Source of the DNA: an uncultured Saprospirales bacterium
Lineage (GTDB): Bacteria; Bacteroidota; Bacteroidia; Chitinophagales; Saprospiraceae
Reading direction: 5' to 3'
Assembly: GCA_937864265.1 (NCBI GenBank)
Contig: CALMIR010000130.1
Coordinates: 1 to 40,159 of the forward strand
Length of the DNA stretch: 40,159 nucleotides
Shown here: positions 1-7,234 of the stretch, piece after piece
Layout: the number at the start of each line of letters is the position of its first letter
Position numbering within the stretch: the first letter of the stretch is position 1
The notes under the pieces: model-generated
Told to the model about the DNA's origin: nothing
What the model saw: only the letters and a program-made list of their open reading frames with translations
Databases searched by the model: none
Program-made: the position numbers and the translations under genes

Positions 1-60
1 GAACCGTTTAGCCCCCTAGGGTAAGGACAAATCGGGAACTATATTTTTCTGCGTTGATTA
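1..60 (-). repeat. Partial copy (A) of palindromic intergenic element
   Basis: Read on the minus strand, this end of the window matches the left half of the element at 15225-15390. Shared blocks in order are CGCAGAAAAA, CCCGATTTGTCCTT and GGCTAAACG followed by TTC. The copy is cut by the window edge, so its right half is not visible. It lies directly upstream of the lipoprotein gene that starts at 96. Confidence 0.7.
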
Positions 61-95
61 CAACTCAAATTTACTATTTTATAAAAACGTTTCAA

Positions 96-614
96 ATGTT
101 GCGCTTCTATATACCCTTTTTAGTCCTAGCGATCGCTCTTGGGGCATGTACCAATACGGATTCGAGTGCTCAAAAGGCTGCTGAATCCAATAAAGGCACA
201 GAATCCGCCCAAAATGCTCCAACTGCTGCGGAAGCCACCCAGTATCCCAGCCTGCCTTTCGATACCTTGAAAGCCATTTGGGAGCAATGCGATTATATTG
301 ACTATGTTTTTTTCTACGAATCTTTCAGCGTCAACCAAAGTCAAAAGCCGGACATTCAGGCTGCTTTGCAACATATTTCATCCGAAGTACCGGTGATTGA
401 CCCGTCCTGCAATAGACCCGTGGCACGAATTTTTTATCAGGTAAAAGGGGAAAATCGCCTCGAAGCCGATCTTTATTTCGACAGCAAGTGCGTTTTTTTC
501 TTGTTTTATAACAAGGGCCAAAAAGCATATGCCAATAAAATGACCCCCAGCGGCTTGAAATTTTTTCAAAACATCTATGGGGCTTCGCAGCAAATGAAGC
601 AATCTGGCAATTGA
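96..614 (+). CDS. Hypothetical lipoprotein
   Basis: Predicted protein of 172 residues with a lipoprotein signal peptide: a short hydrophobic stretch ending in the lipobox IALGAC (residues 14-19), then a Ser/Thr/Ala/Gln-rich linker and a globular domain. I do not recognise the domain. It has several aromatic residues and Cys residues in the mature part (for example EQCDYIDYVFFYESF). The reading frame is open further upstream to a TTG at 54, but the ATG at 96 places the signal peptide at the N-terminus and is preferred. The exopolyphosphatase gene starts 11 bp downstream, so the two may be co-transcribed. Function unknown. Confidence 0.75.
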   Translation: MLRFYIPFLVLAIALGACTNTDSSAQKAAESNKGTESAQNAPTAAEATQYPSLPFDTLKAIWEQCDYIDYVFFYESFSVNQSQKPDIQAALQHISSEVPVIDPSCNRPVARIFYQVKGENRLEADLYFDSKCVFFLFYNKGQKAYANKMTPSGLKFFQNIYGASQQMKQSGN

Positions 615-625
615 AGCCCGCCTGC

Positions 626-1549
626 ATGGAGCCCACGTCGCAATCGTATGCCATTATTGATTTAGGCACCAACACCTTTCATTTACTCATCGTTGCCTTA
701 GATGCGAGTAGGCAACTCCGTGAAATCAGCCGGGAGCGGCGCTTTGTCAAGCTGGCAGAAGGTGGCATCGAGCAAATTGCTACTGCTCCTTATGCGCGAG
801 GCTTGGCTGTGCTGCACGAATACCGCAACATTTTGGATGAACACCAGGTAACAGCCACGCATTTGACCGCATTGGGAACTGCCGCCCTGCGAACAGCGAC
901 AAATGGCCCCGATTTCATCCACGATGCCCTGCAACAAACAGGAATTACCATCGACCTGATTCCAGGTGACCGTGAGGCTTTGCTGATTTACGAAGGCGTG
1001 CGCCACGCCGTTCTGCCCGATGAGGAGGGCATGCTGATCATGGACATTGGCGGAGGTAGCGTCGAATTCATACTTGCTAATATCCAGGGCGTACGCTGGT
1101 CGCAGAGCTTTCCCATTGGGGTAGCTGTGTTGTATCGCCGTTTTCACCAACATGATCCTATATCCACAGATGAGATCCATGCCGTGCGGGCCTTTCTTCA
1201 GGAAGCGCTGACTCCTTTACAGCAGGCGCTTAGGCAATATCCCTGCCATCGCCTGGTAGGTGCTTCCGGTACTTTCGATGTGTTGGAATATTTCCTTTGC
1301 ACTGGCCGCCCAGGCCCTAATTGGGCAGTTGTTGATCTGGAAAGATTCCCGTCGCTGTATCAACAACTGGTTCACAGTACCCTGGAGGAAAGAAAAGGGA
1401 TGGAAGGCTTACCCTTGGATCGGGTTGATATGATCGTTGTAGCACTCATCCTAGTACAAGTTGTCATTGAAATAGCTGGCATTACTCGTATGGATGTTTC
1501 CGCTTACGCCATGAAAGAAGGGATGTTGTACGAGTTGATGAGGCGTTAA
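626..1549 (+). CDS. ppx: Ppx/GppA family phosphatase (exopolyphosphatase-like)
   Basis: Predicted protein of 307 residues in the ASKHA fold family that hydrolyses polyphosphate or pppGpp. Visible family motifs are the N-terminal phosphate-1 loop IIDLGTNTFHLLI, the middle segment TALGTAALRTATN, GDREALLIYEGV and the phosphate-2 loop DIGGGSVEF. It matches the short (~300 residue) Bacteroidota form, which lacks the C-terminal HD domain of the enterobacterial enzymes. A TTG at 611 is in frame, overlapping the upstream stop, but ATG 626 is closer to the conserved start of the fold. Whether the substrate is polyphosphate or pppGpp cannot be told from sequence. Confidence 0.9.
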   Translation: MEPTSQSYAIIDLGTNTFHLLIVALDASRQLREISRERRFVKLAEGGIEQIATAPYARGLAVLHEYRNILDEHQVTATHLTALGTAALRTATNGPDFIHDALQQTGITIDLIPGDREALLIYEGVRHAVLPDEEGMLIMDIGGGSVEFILANIQGVRWSQSFPIGVAVLYRRFHQHDPISTDEIHAVRAFLQEALTPLQQALRQYPCHRLVGASGTFDVLEYFLCTGRPGPNWAVVDLERFPSLYQQLVHSTLEERKGMEGLPLDRVDMIVVALILVQVVIEIAGITRMDVSAYAMKEGMLYELMRR

Positions 1550-1739
1550 AGTTTCTGGTTTTTTACCCGGCTGATCCCGCGAAAAACGCGGGAGAAGACG
1601 GGCAGGTTTTTAGTTTCAGGTAGGGCTAGAGCTAGACTTTGTTTCTTGTTTCAGGCCGCGCCACGACGAAGGCGTGGTTTCTAGCTGCGTCATGTGAAGG
1701 GCTTTTCCAGAGCTTTTTAAGCGTTGCCCCATACAATAG
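1550..1739. repeat. Intergenic region built of hairpin repeats (copy 1 of GTTTCTGGTT/CCCGCG family)
   Basis: This 190-bp gap between convergent genes holds GTTTCTGGTT (1551-1560), then a perfect hairpin CCCGCG-AAAAA-CGCGGG (1576-1592). A 26-base block around that hairpin (1572-1597) is identical to 21338-21363. Further on are decayed relatives (AGTTTCAGG at 1612-1620, TTTCTTGTTTCAGG near 1642) and a second small hairpin CCACG/CGTGG (1661-1677). It may also act as a bidirectional terminator. I see no gene in it. Confidence 0.7.
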
Positions 1740-2480
1740 CTAATTAGCGTCAAACAATACTTGTTTTACTTGCTCCCGGTAGTTCGCACCTACAGGTATT
1801 CGTTCTTTGCCGATCAGCAGTGTATTGCCTTCCAAGGCGCTTACTTTGTCTTGAGCGATCATATACGATTTGTGCACCCGCATAAACTGATCCTTGGGTA
1901 GTGTTGCCTCCAGGTTTTTCAAAGAACCTAGGGACAGTATTCGCCCTTGAGAAAGGGTATGATAGGCCACGTATTCCTTCATGCTTTCGATGTAAAGGAT
2001 GTCTTTGAAATAAATGCGATAGACTTTAAAATCGGATTTTACCAACACATGATCGCGGTGTACTGCTTTTATTTCTGGCTCCTCAACTGGCGTATTTGGC
2101 AAATGTTCCTGCCGTTCAAGGCTGAGCAATTTGGTGGCTTTGTTGACGGCTTGCAAAAAACGTTCAAAGCGAAAGGGCTTTAACAAATAATCCACTACTT
2201 CCAGTTCATATCCTTCCAGCGCATATTCTTTGTAGGCTGTGGTGAAAATAACCTTAGGCCTTTGCGTAAGGGTTTTTAAAAATTCTACCCCGGTCAATTC
2301 TGGCATTTGAATATCTAGAAAAATAAGTTCCACCGTTTGGGTTTGGAGGATAGCCAGGGCTTCTAATGGGTTGGCGCATTTGCCCACTATTTTTAAAAAA
2401 GGCAGGCGATTGATGTAGTTTTCCATCAAATTCCTAGCTGGCTCTTCATCGTCCACGATCAAGCAAGTCCATTCTTTCAT
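1740..2480 (-). CDS. LytTR-family response regulator
   Basis: Predicted protein of 246 residues. The N-terminal receiver domain (about residues 1-125) shows the acidic pocket LIVDDEEPAR, the phosphoacceptor Asp in LIFLDIQMPELTG, the conserved Thr in IFTTAYKEYALEGYE and the Lys in DYLLKPF. The C-terminal LytTR DNA-binding domain (about 145-246) includes HVLVKSDFKVYRI, DILYIESMKEYV and FMRVHKSYM. The ATG at 2480 overlaps the TGA of the kinase gene as ATGA, which fixes the start and implies translational coupling. Family knowledge says such regulators bind direct repeats upstream of target genes; I did not find a convincing pair here. Confidence 0.93.
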   Translation of the reverse strand: MKEWTCLIVDDEEPARNLMENYINRLPFLKIVGKCANPLEALAILQTQTVELIFLDIQMPELTGVEFLKTLTQRPKVIFTTAYKEYALEGYELEVVDYLLKPFRFERFLQAVNKATKLLSLERQEHLPNTPVEEPEIKAVHRDHVLVKSDFKVYRIYFKDILYIESMKEYVAYHTLSQGRILSLGSLKNLEATLPKDQFMRVHKSYMIAQDKVSALEGNTLLIGKERIPVGANYREQVKQVLFDAN

Positions 2481-3550
2481 GATACTACTATTTTTAGCCA
2501 AATACTAAAATGTTGCTCACTGTGTTCAATTTTTAACAGATGCATGGGTTCGGGATACAGCAAGTGCAAACGTTTTTGGATATTTTCTAGGCCAACACCT
2601 CCTACTTTGTCTTTGGTAAAATCGTTCTCTGGCACACTATTTTGCACCTGAAAAATCAAACTGCCATCCGTTTCTATATGTAAACGAATCTTGATGGCCC
2701 CACTTTCCAGGTTCTCGATCTTGCTGTGCTTGAAGGCATTTTCCACAAAGGGGATAAACAGCAAAGGGGCGATCATCAGGTCGGGTGCGCTACGATCCAA
2801 ATCAAGCTGCACATTCATTCCTCGGCTGTCTTTTAATAGTTTTAGGTTAACGTAGTTTTCGATGTAGTTAATCTCCTTTTTTAGGGGTACTTTTTCCTCA
2901 TTGGCATCATATACCATGTAACGCAATATCTCGGAAAGCTGCATCACACTCTCAGCAGCCTGTTCAGAGCGGGTGAGGGTCAAGCTATAAATGTTGTTGA
3001 GGGCATTGAATAAAAAATGGGGGTTGACCTGCGATTTGAGAAACTTGATTTCCGTTTCCAGCTTCTCTTTTTCTGAACGGATGGCTTCTTTTTCTTTTTG
3101 ATTGGCAAAACGAGCGACTTCTACTAAGGTGCTGCCCAAAAAAGCAACCAGAAAAGGCATCACATGACCCAGCCATCTAATTCCTTTCATGGCCTCGCGC
3201 AATCGCCCGGGATGCCCTATTCCTCGTCCTGACCTAGTAGGAAATGGTTGCGGATTGAACCATTCTGCCCAGGGAAATATACTGCTGTGAATCAAGAGGG
3301 TAACGGCGGCTATGAGTATGGCCGATAGCACCAGAAAATACCAGAGCTTCTTCTGGAAATAAAATTTGGGCAACAAGAATGTGAGATTGACCACCACCAC
3401 ACTAACAATTCCTATAAAACTGGCCAAAGCTCGATGAAAAAAAAGCCAGGGATATTCTCCACCGTTGTTGAGCAGGTAAGAAATCAGCAGCCAACCGGAT
3501 GACCACAATAAGATTTGCCCGATAACAGGTGCTTTCTTGGTACGCATCAT
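2477..3550 (-). CDS. LytS/YehU-type sensor histidine kinase
   Basis: Predicted membrane protein of 357 residues. Four hydrophobic segments occupy roughly the first 155 residues, followed by a short coiled coil (KEKEAIRSEKEKLETEIKFL) and the His_kinase domain with the phosphoacceptor motif QVNPHFLFNALNNIYSL. A HATPase_c-like module follows, with N-box FIPFVENAFKHS and G-box GGVGLENIQKRL. The start is MMRTKK at 3550 (or 3547); the frame is open to 3595, but that extension is hydrophilic and precedes the first membrane helix. It forms a pair with the overlapping response regulator. The signal is unknown; the divergent neighbour is a Spy-like envelope protein. Confidence 0.92.
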   Translation of the reverse strand: MMRTKKAPVIGQILLWSSGWLLISYLLNNGGEYPWLFFHRALASFIGIVSVVVVNLTFLLPKFYFQKKLWYFLVLSAILIAAVTLLIHSSIFPWAEWFNPQPFPTRSGRGIGHPGRLREAMKGIRWLGHVMPFLVAFLGSTLVEVARFANQKEKEAIRSEKEKLETEIKFLKSQVNPHFLFNALNNIYSLTLTRSEQAAESVMQLSEILRYMVYDANEEKVPLKKEINYIENYVNLKLLKDSRGMNVQLDLDRSAPDLMIAPLLFIPFVENAFKHSKIENLESGAIKIRLHIETDGSLIFQVQNSVPENDFTKDKVGGVGLENIQKRLHLLYPEPMHLLKIEHSEQHFSIWLKIVVS

Positions 3551-3794
3551 ACAACAAATTTGACCTGTTTCTGCGTGAAATAAAAGTCTGCTCAACCAAT
3601 TCAGGTATTTTATCTATCAACCCTGACATTTTATCCACGACCCATTCAAAACCCACATGGGGCAATAAATATTGATTTTCTGACCGGATTCCTCGATAAA
3701 GCAGGCCGGATGGTTGAAAATCTTTTGAAAAGGAGCAATCAAGCTGCAATTTGGTCTTGAAATAAAGATTTTTTCACTTGATAAAACAACAATC

Positions 3795-4205
3795 ATGAAA
3801 CGCAGCATTCAATTATTGGTATCAACAGTGCTATTCTTAGCGCTAGCCCTTACCGTCAATGCCCAACGCGGCGAAGGATTTCCGACACCTGAGGAGATGG
3901 CGGAAAGACAAACCGCTCACATGACCGACCAATTAAAACTGAGCGATGAGCAAAAAGAGCAGGTGAAGTCCATCAATTTGACTTTTTCTAAAAAGGCACA
4001 TGAAATTCGTCAGGAACAGCGTCAAAAAGAACAGGCCGCTATGGAAAAAATTAAAAATGAAAAGCTAGCGGAAATGAAAAAGGTATTAAGCGACGAACAG
4101 TACAAGCAACTGGAAGCTTTACATGCGGAGCGCAGCAAGCATCCACGGGGAAAGGGAGATGGTAAAAGAGGTGGCTCTGGCCCAGGTTGCAAGGGAGCAC
4201 AATGA
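3795..4205 (+). CDS. Spy/CpxP-like periplasmic protein (LTXXQ type)
   Basis: Predicted protein of 136 residues with an Ala-type signal peptide (cleavage likely after VNAQ, about residue 24). The mature part is a highly charged helical hairpin with two LTxxQ-like motifs: LKLSDEQKEQV (about 48-58) and KKVLSDEQYKQLEAL (about 95-109). The C-terminus is Gly/Arg/Lys-rich (RGKGDGKRGGSGPGCKG). The fold and charge pattern match periplasmic chaperone or stress sensors of the Spy/CpxP group. It is divergent from the LytS-like kinase across 244 bp and ends at a strong bidirectional terminator. A role in envelope stress is inference from family. Confidence 0.8.
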   Translation: MKRSIQLLVSTVLFLALALTVNAQRGEGFPTPEEMAERQTAHMTDQLKLSDEQKEQVKSINLTFSKKAHEIRQEQRQKEQAAMEKIKNEKLAEMKKVLSDEQYKQLEALHAERSKHPRGKGDGKRGGSGPGCKGAQ

Positions 4206-4224
4206 TGAAACCGTAAATTCCAGC

Positions 4225-4265
4225 AAAAGCATAGATCCATTCCAGGTGAATGGCTCTATGCTTTT
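4225..4265. terminator. Bidirectional rho-independent terminator
   Basis: Inverted repeat with arms 4225-4242 and 4248-4265 (AAAAGCATAGA plus CCATTC against GAATGG plus CTATGCTTTT), 17 of 18 positions complementary, five-base loop. A- and T-runs flank it on both sides. It sits between the convergent Spy-like and AraC-like genes and can serve both. Confidence 0.85.
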
Positions 4266-4279
4266 AGCAAAACAGGATA

Positions 4280-5263
4280 TTACCCTACCGCAGCAGCGTA
4301 CTTGCTGTATTTGTTGCGGTACTCAATGGGCGTCAAACCGGTTATCTTCTTGAATACGTCCCGAAATGATTTGGTATCGGTATAGCCCACATCGTACATC
4401 ACTTCGTTAACATTTTTCCGCGAGGCTTCAAAACTGCGTTTGGCCGCTTCTATCCGCACCCGCTGGGTATATTCTATGACGGTGTTGTTGGTGGCATTTT
4501 TAAAGCGGCGTTCAAAAGTTCTGCGGTTCATAGCTACTTTATCCGCCAGGTCTTCTATGGTAATTTTTTCCATGTAGTGGCGCTCGATGTAGCCCTGCAT
4601 TTGCTGAATCTCCTCATCCAGATGGTCTCTTTGCCCTTTAAAAATGGTAAAAGCACCTTGGTTGTCGCGGTCTATATCAATGGCAAAATACTTGGCTGCC
4701 AAAATCGCAATATCTCGGGAAGTATATTTTTCTAATAAATAAAGCAGCAAATTCCAAAGCGAATTCGCCCCGCCGCTGGAATAAATGCGGCCTTCATCGG
4801 TGATGATCGAGCCGTCCACTACTTCTACCGCTTTGAATTTTTCTCGGAATTCCTGATAATACGCCCAATGGGTCGAACATTTTTTACCATCCAATAACCC
4901 CGTAGCGGCTAGCAAAAAAGCGCCCACGCAAAGCGATGCCACTTCGCTGCCCTGTTCGTACCGCTGCTGCAGCCAGGAAATGGCCGCTTCATTTTGTGCT
5001 ATGGCATTTTCCATATCACCATACAGCGCGGGTATAATGACGAGGTCTGCTTTTTTTACCTCATGGAGCAACTTATCTACCTGCACAGTATATTCGCCAT
5101 CTTGGGCTTTGATCATCTTGCTCAAGCCGACAAATTCTACAACAAACAAAGCTTCTCTGCCCGAAGCCAGCAAAAATTCGTTGGCAGTTTTGAATAGCCG
5201 ATAGGCCGGAGAGATGGCTTCTATGACCGCGCTTTGAGGAACATATACAGCAATGTATTTCAT
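4280..5263 (-). CDS. GlxA/FtrA-type regulator: DJ-1/PfpI domain plus AraC HTH
   Basis: Predicted protein of 327 residues. Residues 1-190 form a class I glutamine-amidotransferase-like DJ-1/PfpI domain, with the nucleophile-elbow Cys112 in VASLCVGAFLLAATGLL and the STHWAYY segment that follows. Residues 225-320 form the AraC DNA-binding domain with two helix-turn-helix units (IEDLADKVAMNRRTFERRF and VNEVMYDVGYTDTKSFRDVF, then FKKITGLTPIEYR). Family members regulate small-molecule catabolism or detoxification; the DJ-1 part is thought to sense rather than catalyse. It is divergent from the VOC gene at 5389 across 125 bp, so that gene is a plausible target (inference). Confidence 0.93.
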   Translation of the reverse strand: MKYIAVYVPQSAVIEAISPAYRLFKTANEFLLASGREALFVVEFVGLSKMIKAQDGEYTVQVDKLLHEVKKADLVIIPALYGDMENAIAQNEAAISWLQQRYEQGSEVASLCVGAFLLAATGLLDGKKCSTHWAYYQEFREKFKAVEVVDGSIITDEGRIYSSGGANSLWNLLLYLLEKYTSRDIAILAAKYFAIDIDRDNQGAFTIFKGQRDHLDEEIQQMQGYIERHYMEKITIEDLADKVAMNRRTFERRFKNATNNTVIEYTQRVRIEAAKRSFEASRKNVNEVMYDVGYTDTKSFRDVFKKITGLTPIEYRNKYSKYAAAVG

Positions 5264-5388
5264 TGGATGTCAATTGATGGGTTAAAGTTAAAAAAAATGT
5301 CATAATCCCCCCCTAAAATAGCCGGAATAACACAAGCCTCTTTTAAACTTTCCGCTGCATTTTTGTACTTCATCAATATCCAATCACC

Positions 5389-5877
5389 ATGTCTGTTGTT
5401 TCCAACCCACAAAAGATAACGCCTTTTTTATGGTTTGATGGTCAAGCCGAAGCCGCCATGAACTACTACACGGCTGTTTTTCCCCATTCCTCCATCACTA
5501 GGCTGAACAAATGGGGTGCGGGTACGCCTTTTCCCGCCGAATGGGTCATGGCCGGGACTATGATTCTTAATGGCCTCCAAATTCACGCTTTTGATGCCGG
5601 GCCACAGTTCCAATTCAACGAGTCGATTTCCTTTTTTGTGCACTGCAAGGATCAGGAAGAGGTGGATTACTATTGGTCAAAACTCTGTGCAGGCGGTAGC
5701 GAGGGTCAATGCGGCTGGCTGAAAGACCAATTTGGGCTTTCCTGGCAAATCGTCCCCGAATACCTCGGCCAAAAAATGCAGGGTGGCGATCCCCACAGGA
5801 TTGGCCAGATGATGCAAGCATTGGGACAAATGAAAAAGCTAGTCATCGCTGAGCTGGATGCCGCTTATAATGCCTAG
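5389..5877 (+). CDS. VOC-family protein (PhnB / 3-dmu-9_3-mt type)
   Basis: Predicted protein of 162 residues with the signature of the family historically misnamed 3-demethylubiquinone-9 3-methyltransferase: ITPFLWFDGQAEAAMNYY near the N-terminus, a central VMAGTMILNGLQIHAFDAGP, ISFFVHCKDQEEVDYYW, and GWLKDQFGLSWQIVPEYL. The fold is a beta-alpha-beta-beta-beta (glyoxalase/bleomycin-resistance) module; substrate unknown. The start is the ATG at 5389 after a short AT-rich leader. A truncated second VOC gene begins in the last bases of this gene (overlap 5870-5877). The divergent AraC-type gene may control it. Confidence 0.9.
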   Translation: MSVVSNPQKITPFLWFDGQAEAAMNYYTAVFPHSSITRLNKWGAGTPFPAEWVMAGTMILNGLQIHAFDAGPQFQFNESISFFVHCKDQEEVDYYWSKLCAGGSEGQCGWLKDQFGLSWQIVPEYLGQKMQGGDPHRIGQMMQALGQMKKLVIAELDAAYNA

Positions 5878-6001
5878 CGCCCCCCTTTATCTGGCTTTCA
5901 ATGGCAGTTGCCGGGAAGCCATGCAGTTTTACCAGGCTTGCTTTTGGGGTGCATTGCTGGGTATCCCCCGATCGAGCGTAGGGCTAAAGCGCATGCGGTA
6001 A
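5870..6001 (+). pseudogene. Truncated second VOC (PhnB-like) gene
   Basis: A 43-codon frame starts with ATG inside the end of the previous gene. Its first ~27 residues read MPSAPLYLAFNGSCREAMQ followed by FYQACFWG, which matches the N-terminal beta-alpha element of PhnB-type VOC proteins. After about position 5950 the similarity stops, and the frame runs antisense through the 3' end of the rhomboid gene to a stop at 5999-6001. Family members need ~140 residues, so this is a stub left by a deletion or rearrangement whose junction lies near 5945-5955. Confidence 0.65.
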
Positions 6002-6615
6002 TAGAATCCAGCCACCACCCCAAAGACAAAGCCGCCGATATGTGCCCACCAGGCTACGCCGCTGCTTTCTGCCGTAGCGACATCCAGTGAAGCCATACCG
6101 CTCATCCATTGCTGCCATATCCAAAATCCTAGAAAAAGCAGGGCAGGTACGCGGAAGGTAAAGAAGAAAAACCAGACTTTGACCCTAGATGCAGGGAACA
6201 TGATTAGATAAGCGCCCATGACCGCCGAAATGGCACCGCTGGCACCGACGGTCGGAATACTGCTCCCCGAATTGAAGTATATGTGTGCTGCATGGGCAGC
6301 CAAGCCGCCCAATAAGTAAAATATCACAAAGCGAACATTCCCGATGGTCGCTTCGATGTTGTCGGCAAATACCCATAGGAATAGCATGTTGCCGATCAGG
6401 TGCATCCAGCCACCGTGCAGGAACATACTGGTGATCAGGGTGATCGTATCTTTCCCTTGCATGATCTCTACCGGGATAGCGCCAAATTCATAAATCCAGG
6501 CATCGGGCTGCGACAATTGCTGCCAGAATACCACCGCATTCAACACAATAAAGGCATAACTGAACAAAGGATAGGTTCCGCCTTTTACCTGGTCATCGCC
6601 AATTGGAAATAGCAT
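5929..6615 (-). CDS. Rhomboid-family intramembrane serine protease
   Basis: Predicted integral membrane protein of 228 residues with about six transmembrane helices. The catalytic dyad is visible: Ser126 in TVGASGAISAVMGAY and His192 in WWAHIGGFVFG. The typical HGGWMHLIGNMLFLWVFAD segment (residues 68-85) provides the oxyanion-side Asn and the helix 2 signature. Rhomboids cleave membrane-anchored substrates within the bilayer; the substrate cannot be predicted. The last ~7 codons and the stop overlap, antisense, a VOC-gene remnant, so the C-terminus may have been reshaped by that rearrangement. The gene is 168 bp downstream of the next minus-strand gene. Confidence 0.95.
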   Translation of the reverse strand: MLFPIGDDQVKGGTYPLFSYAFIVLNAVVFWQQLSQPDAWIYEFGAIPVEIMQGKDTITLITSMFLHGGWMHLIGNMLFLWVFADNIEATIGNVRFVIFYLLGGLAAHAAHIYFNSGSSIPTVGASGAISAVMGAYLIMFPASRVKVWFFFFTFRVPALLFLGFWIWQQWMSGMASLDVATAESSGVAWWAHIGGFVFGVVAGFYYRMRFSPTLDRGIPSNAPQKQAW

Positions 6616-6783
6616 AATTCATTGGTTTATGGAAATACTTACTATCGGACGAAGCGGGCATAGCTCCCTCCTTCCAACTGTATGTATCCTCATGATACAG
6701 GAATCAATAATGGACTTAAACATCAAACACCCCAAAAGCACCCCACCATCCAACACTTAGCGCCAGCTAAAATGATTTTACCA

Positions 6784-7191
6784 TCAAATCGCTTCCACGA
6801 CCATTTCTATGATGTACTCTTCCGGGTTGATCTTTTGGCCTGCTTTTGGATAAGGGCTTACTTTTTTAAGCCGGTAGGTGAATCCGCCCACCGTTTGAGA
6901 TGCCATTTCATCATGCCCCTCCCGTAATGTCAAGTCAATGTATTCCAATTTTTCGTTTTCTACCGACAATTGGATAACGGCCTGGCCTTCCCACACGCAA
7001 TTGGTGTACTCTGGGCAACGGGAGTCCTCTTTTACTGCAGTAAATTGGACGGTCTTTCCACCACATTTGCAAGTTGCCTTTTCACCAATTTGCAAGGTAA
7101 AGCTTTGTCCGAGTTCGTAACCGTGTCCTTTGCTGCATTTGGCAGCCATAAACAGTCCACAAACAGCTAGTACAATCAGGTAATTTTTCAT
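6784..7191 (-). CDS. Small secreted Cys-containing protein, function unknown
   Basis: Predicted protein of 135 residues starting MKNYLIVLAVCGLFMAAKCSK, a signal peptide; the Cys after AAK could be a lipid-attachment site, but Lys at -1 is atypical. The mature part contains GEKATCKCGGKTVQF and VKEDSRCPEYTNCVWEGQA. The DSRCP...C.W.G pattern recurs in small secreted proteins of Bacteroidota, but I know no established function. ATG 7191 is chosen over a TTG two codons upstream. It lies 43 bp downstream of the large helical-repeat gene on the same strand and may be the last gene of that transcript. Confidence 0.75.
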   Translation of the reverse strand: MKNYLIVLAVCGLFMAAKCSKGHGYELGQSFTLQIGEKATCKCGGKTVQFTAVKEDSRCPEYTNCVWEGQAVIQLSVENEKLEYIDLTLREGHDEMASQTVGGFTYRLKKVSPYPKAGQKINPEEYIIEMVVEAI

Positions 7192-7234
7192 GGTCAAAGA
7201 TGTTTAATTCGTATGAATGTATGTGTATCAAGGC

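Noticed and set aside
5335-5365. Promoter before the VOC gene (CATTTTTG at 5358-5365)
   Set aside because: The -7 box lacks the first T and no -33 element is present at proper spacing.
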